From contig NC_134081.1 in assembly GCF_000715075.1 (NCBI RefSeq), positions 67,939,153 through 68,003,152 on the forward strand: a stretch of 64,000 bases of DNA, in the 5' to 3' direction. The DNA comes from Nicotiana tabacum (lineage: Eukaryota; Streptophyta; Magnoliopsida; Solanales; Solanaceae). Positions within the stretch are counted from its first letter, which is position 1, and each line of letters begins with the position of its first letter. A program made the position numbers and the translations under genes. Shown in pieces: positions 59,668-64,000 of the stretch. The notes under the pieces were generated by a model. That model worked only from the letters and a program-made list of their open reading frames with translations, made no database searches and had not been told where the DNA came from.

Positions 59668-61990
59668 TATAATGACCTGGCCAGTCGTTTCAAGTATTTT
59701 ATTCTCGTTTCCCATTTATTGGCTCCTCTATCTTCAATTGTGGTTATGTTACCTGTCGGGATAGTTGGTTTGGTTTCGGGTGAGTTTCGAAGTGAATGAG
59801 GGAAAGTGTGGAAACACTATAGATCCTCCTAATTTTGGAGGGGTTTAAAAAACAAAAGTCCCAAGGTTGGAAGCTTAAGTTGAAAAAGTTGATTGGAGTT
59901 TGACTTATGTGTAGATGACTCCTAAATGGAGTTTTGATGATTCTGATATCTTCGTATGGTGATTTTGGACTTAAGCGTATGTCCGGATATTGATTTGGAG
60001 GTCTGTAGGTTGGTTTGAGGTGTTTTGGCGAAAGTTGGAAAGTTGATTGTTTGGTAGGTTGATAGGTTTGACTGAGGGTTGACTTTATAGATGTCGGGCT
60101 CGGATTGTAATTTCGGGAGTTGGTGTAGCTCAAATGTGACATTTGGGACTTGCATGCAAAAGCTGAGCTCATTAGGAGTTGGTTTGATATGATTCAACAT
60201 TAGTTTTAGAAGTTGAATGTTTGTTGATTCAATAGGCTTGAATTGGGGTGTGATTTGTAGATTGGATTTTGTTTGATGTGATTTAAGGCCTCGAGTAGGT
60301 TCGTGTTGTGTTTTGGGACTTGATGGTATGTTCGGACGAAGTCTTGAGGGCCCCGGGTGTGATTCGGGTTGAGTTCGGACTCTTAAAGCATTTTGTATGC
60401 CTCCTATGTTCTAGTGCAATCACACCTGTGAGGATATGGCCGCAGGTGTGGCACCGTAGAAGCGGCCCATTGGCCGCAGATGCGAGATGGGGCTGGATGA
60501 GTTGGGTCCGCAGGTCCGGAGGTTCTTGGCCAGGTACGCAACCGCAGATGCGGATTCCTTCCGCAGAAGCAGAGTTCTGCATGTTGGCTTGGGACCGGAG
60601 GTGCGGTCTTTTTCCGCAGAAGTGGACGCGTAGAAGTGACTTAGGTTAACAGAATCGGAAGTGCAGATGCGATGTGTGGACTGCAAAAGCATAATTTGCT
60701 GGGATTTGGTGTAGCCACTTCTGTGATGCTGTTTGCGCAGGTGCGGAGTCGCAGAAGCGACTAATTGTCCGCAGGTGCAGAATGTCTGGATAGAAATAAA
60801 GAAGATTGAGGGTTTTATTTTATTTCCCACATTTTGAGTTAAAGAGCTCGATTTTAGGCGATTTTAAAGGAGATTTTCAAGGATTGGATCGGAGTAAGTG
60901 TTTTTGACTCGGTTTTGTTCATTAATCCTCATTCCATCATTATTTTTATCATTTAATTTGTGATTTGAGTTGGAGAAATTGGGAATTTTTGTGAAAACTT
61001 TCCTAAACTATAAATTGAGGATTTGAAGGTCGATTTGAGGTCGGAATTGAATAATTTTAGAATGGTTGCACTCATATCGGAATTGGTGTTCGGATTTTGT
61101 ATGTTTGGTTAGGTTCCGAGTTGCGGTCCCGAGGTTGGATGTTTGAGTTGACTTTTGATTTTTCGTAAAGATTGAAATTTTATTATCCAAAATTGCTTCC
61201 TATGGCTGTTCGAGTTGACTTTTTATTTTCAAACACACTTTTATATGCTTTAATTGGTGTTGCTATCTCTTTTATTGTCATGTGCCATTTAATTGTGTAA
61301 TTATTCTCTTTTGAATTTGAATTTATGAAAGCTATTATCACATTGAGGTTGAAGTTGTTGATTATTGAGATATCTTTCCTTGTTGGGTAATTCTCATTCA
61401 TTTTTTTTATTATTGAGATTCTTGTCCACATCGTGGTTGAGCCTTGGGCAATATGTTGTGGTAACTTTGGTATTGTTGATTTTGGCAAGTTGTGGCATAT
61501 GGGCACTTGCGGTGCGAGTTGTTATTGTGTTGTTATATTGATGTGCATGAGGCAATATAAGGATAGGGCTAATGTGCATGTGGCTGCATAAGGTGTGAAT
61601 TTATGTGCGTGTTACTAGTAAGGGAATTACTTGAAGCCACGCTACGATATTTGGGGGCTAACGTGCGTGTAGCTATTTCGGAAAAAAAAATATTTTCAAA
61701 AATATCTAAATGTAAGGCTCATACGGCGGTATAAGGAAATGTTGTGATTGAAGTTGTGAAATGTGGATATGAGGCGTGGTACCTCGGTTGTGATTCTTGT
61801 TGTACATTCTATGTTAAAAAGGCTTGTTGTTTGAAAAGTTGTTGTTGTCCCTTCTTTATCTTACTTGTATTTGTCCACATTTGATTACTTGTTGTTCTCA
61901 CCATGTGTTCACTTCTTGTTTCTTTCACCGCCTTAGTCTCCGTTGTTAGCTTACCTTATAATATTGCTTTATTGTCATTATTTCCTCGCG
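59668..61990 (+). repeat. Forward LTR, 3' truncated
   Basis: It starts TATAATGACCTGGCCAGTCG. It has a CpG-rich block at 60415-60790 (CGCAGAAGCG dialect), a GGAGTAAGTGTT site at 60891, and a 3' part resembling 24280-24900 of the gypsy 3' LTR ('gttattatcacattgag'-type text, 'ggcatatgggcacttg'). It breaks off near 61990. Confidence 0.8.
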
Positions 61991-62024
61991 TTAGCGCCTA
62001 TCGCGATACTAGGCAATACTCATA
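61991..62024. repeat. Filler duplication at an LTR/LTR junction
   Basis: 61994-62016 is an exact 23-bp copy of 62035-62057, offset 41 bp, on the same strand. It sits precisely at the junction of two truncated or opposed LTRs, as in filler DNA of error-prone break repair. Confidence 0.85.
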
Positions 62025-64000
62025 TGTCGTGATGGCGCCTATCGCGATACTAGGCAAGCTGACCATCACAAATAATCACACATCTTTAAATTGAAAACAT
62101 AATGAAATAAGCTTAATAGTGAAAATCTCATAAATAACTGATAAAAAAATACCGCGACTCAATACAAAATTCCCCAAAATCCGGGTGTCACTGAGTACAT
62201 GAGCATCTATATGACAATACAGTCTAAATGCTAAAAACAACTGTCTAGAAGGATAGAACAGTGAAAATAAACTGAAAAGAAGGAGAGTCGAGGTCTACGG
62301 ATGCCAAGGCACCTACCTCAATAGTCTCCAAGAAGATGAAACTCCACAGCTAGCAACTGTCGGGTCCATAAGTAACTAGATCTGTACATGAAGTGCAGAG
62401 TGTAGTATGAGTACAGCTGACCCAATGTACTTAATAAGTAATAGGACTAACCTTGGGCTAAAAGAAGTGATAAGCTCTGAAAGGTACAGTCCAAACCCAG
62501 ATTATACCAGTACATATATGACAGGAAATACGACAGTAATATCTCAGAGAAATTCATAATCAGTTGGTAGAGGAATGTAGACATGCTTTCAAGTTTACCA
62601 GTTTAAACTCAACACAGATAAAAATATGCCAAGTATGATTGATATGAGGAATGTTACATCTCTATATCTACATGTCAAATGTGCATGTTACATATAGTGC
62701 AACACAATGATAACCTCACGTACTTCCACTCTCAGAGTACTAAATCCGACTCTCTTAACTCTTACTTATCACACTCAGTCACTCAGCACTGTGCAGTACC
62801 TGCGCTCACTGCTGGTATATTAGACTCTGGAGGGGCGGATCCTGCCCAAGCGCTAATAAAACTAGCTGCAGCGTGCAGCCCGATCCCATCTTGAATCAAT
62901 AATACCTACTGCGGCATGTAGCCCGATCCCATCATGAATCAATAATATGTGATGCGGCGTGCAGCCCGATACCATCATAAATCAATAATACTTGCTGCGA
63001 CATACAGCCCAATCCCATCATGAATCAATAAAGCCTGTTGTGGCATGCATCCTGATCCCATTGTTATTACTCACAAATAGGCCCTCGGCCTCACCCGATC
63101 ATCAATCTCTCCAGTCTCTCGGGCTCACAACACTCATGTCAATCTGCCCAAAACCATGATACATGATGTAACAATAAATAATAATAAAGACTAAGATATG
63201 ATATGCAAATGATAAATGTGACTGAGTACATAACTGCAATTTAAGCAAATAACTCAACAACAAAAGAACGACCTTTGTGGGTCCCAACAGTACCAACATA
63301 TAGCCTAATATGATCTCTAACATGAATCACAACTCAATTTCTCAAACACATAGGGAATACGTGAATAGTAGCAAGATTAGATAACTACACAGTTCCATGG
63401 AACCAACAAAATCATAATTGCTACAGTGCACGCCCACACGCCCATCACCTAGCATGTGCGTCACCTCAACACCAACCACATAACCCTTATTTCAGGGATT
63501 TATACCCTCAAAACCAAGTTTAGAAGTGTTACTTACCTCAAACCGTTCAAATCTCTAGTCCAACAAGTCCTTGACTCGCGAATCGGCCCACGAATGACTC
63601 GAATCTAGCCACAAATAACTTAATACAATCAACACAAGCTATAGGAATTAATTCCATATGATAAAGCTAGGTTCTTTAATAAAAGTCAAAAAGTCGACCC
63701 AAAAAGTTAACCCCGGGTCCATGTCTCAGAATCCAACAAAATAAACAAAATCCGAACACCCATTCAACCACGACTCCAACCATACCAAAATTACTCAATT
63801 CCGATCTCAACACGACCTTCAAATCCTCAAATTATGCTTTATGAAGTTTCTACAATTTTTCCCAATTATTTGAACCCAAAACACTAATTAAATGATAAAA
63901 ATAATGATAGATTCATGTATATTAACCAAATCTGAGTTAGAATAATTACCCCACTCAATTCCTTCAAAATCCCTCCAAGAATCCCCTTAATCCAAGCTCC
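62025..64000 (-). repeat. Minus-strand LTR, continuing past the window
   Basis: On the minus strand it ends GGCGCCATCACGACA at 62025. It contains GAGGTAAGTAAC (complement of about 63528-63539) and runs beyond 64000. It matches the 3' two thirds of the solo LTR and the fragment at 1-1343. Confidence 0.85.
62871..63060 (-). repeat. 43-bp minisatellite in the minus-strand LTR
   Basis: 'gcagcccgatcccatc'-type units begin at 62875, 62918, 62961, 63004 and 63047, an exact 43-bp period. The unit is the 'gggatcgggctgcacgccgca' site (complement) that is single or double in other LTRs here. Confidence 0.9.

Overview
This window looks like gene-poor heterochromatin from a large plant genome, most likely Solanaceae (Nicotiana, Solanum or Capsicum; this is inferred from the repeat families, not proven). 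I found no intact host gene. Nearly everything that can be recognised is a transposable element, mostly nested LTR retrotransposons. Every coding region I recognise carries stops or frameshifts. LTRs of one superfamily recur on both strands. They start TGTAATGACC or a close variant, end in TCGTGACA or a variant, are about 3 kb long, and lie next to an initiator-Met tRNA primer site TGGTATCAGAGC. One copy still carries recognisable gag-pol of the chromovirus type, probably Tekay/Del because of its size and its chromodomain-like C-terminus.

Layout. 1-1343: 3' part of a forward LTR. 2381-10461: minus-strand, non-coding (LARD-like) element with primer site, polypurine tract and two LTRs, the 3' one truncated. 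10962-26615: minus-strand Ty1/copia element split inside gag by a forward Ty3/gypsy element (15597-25508) with a 5-bp CTACC target duplication. 26616-30053: AT-rich stretch with a Stowaway-like MITE, a decayed three-exon Mutator-like gene and a foldback hairpin. 30054-33050: solo LTR with a perfect TTTTG duplication. 33742-34932: miniature copia-like element (TRIM-like). 35346-42106: second chromovirus with an hAT-like insertion in its LTR, truncated early in reverse transcriptase and sitting inside another LTR (35243-35345 and 42107-44638). 44639-50696: an LTR enlarged by three copies of a 1.28-kb unit. 50697-53939: a minus-strand LTR fragment and then a forward truncated LTR. 53940-58014: 4 kb of unassigned non-coding DNA with one good TATA box. 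58015-64000: a different LTR and three more pieces of the main superfamily, with a filler-type duplication at one junction.

Nothing here works together as a pathway; the story is insertion, recombination (solo LTR), deletion and decay. The observations I think most deserve follow-up are: (1) a CpG-rich palindromic block kept at the same offset (about 0.7-1.0 kb) in every full 5' half of an LTR, but in three sequence dialects; (2) a leader of about 105 nt beginning at the primer site that is shared by the coding and non-coding elements, so a candidate packaging signal; (3) a 32-bp perfect palindrome across the LTR/primer-site junction of the TRIM-like element; (4) repeated expansion of minisatellites inside LTRs.
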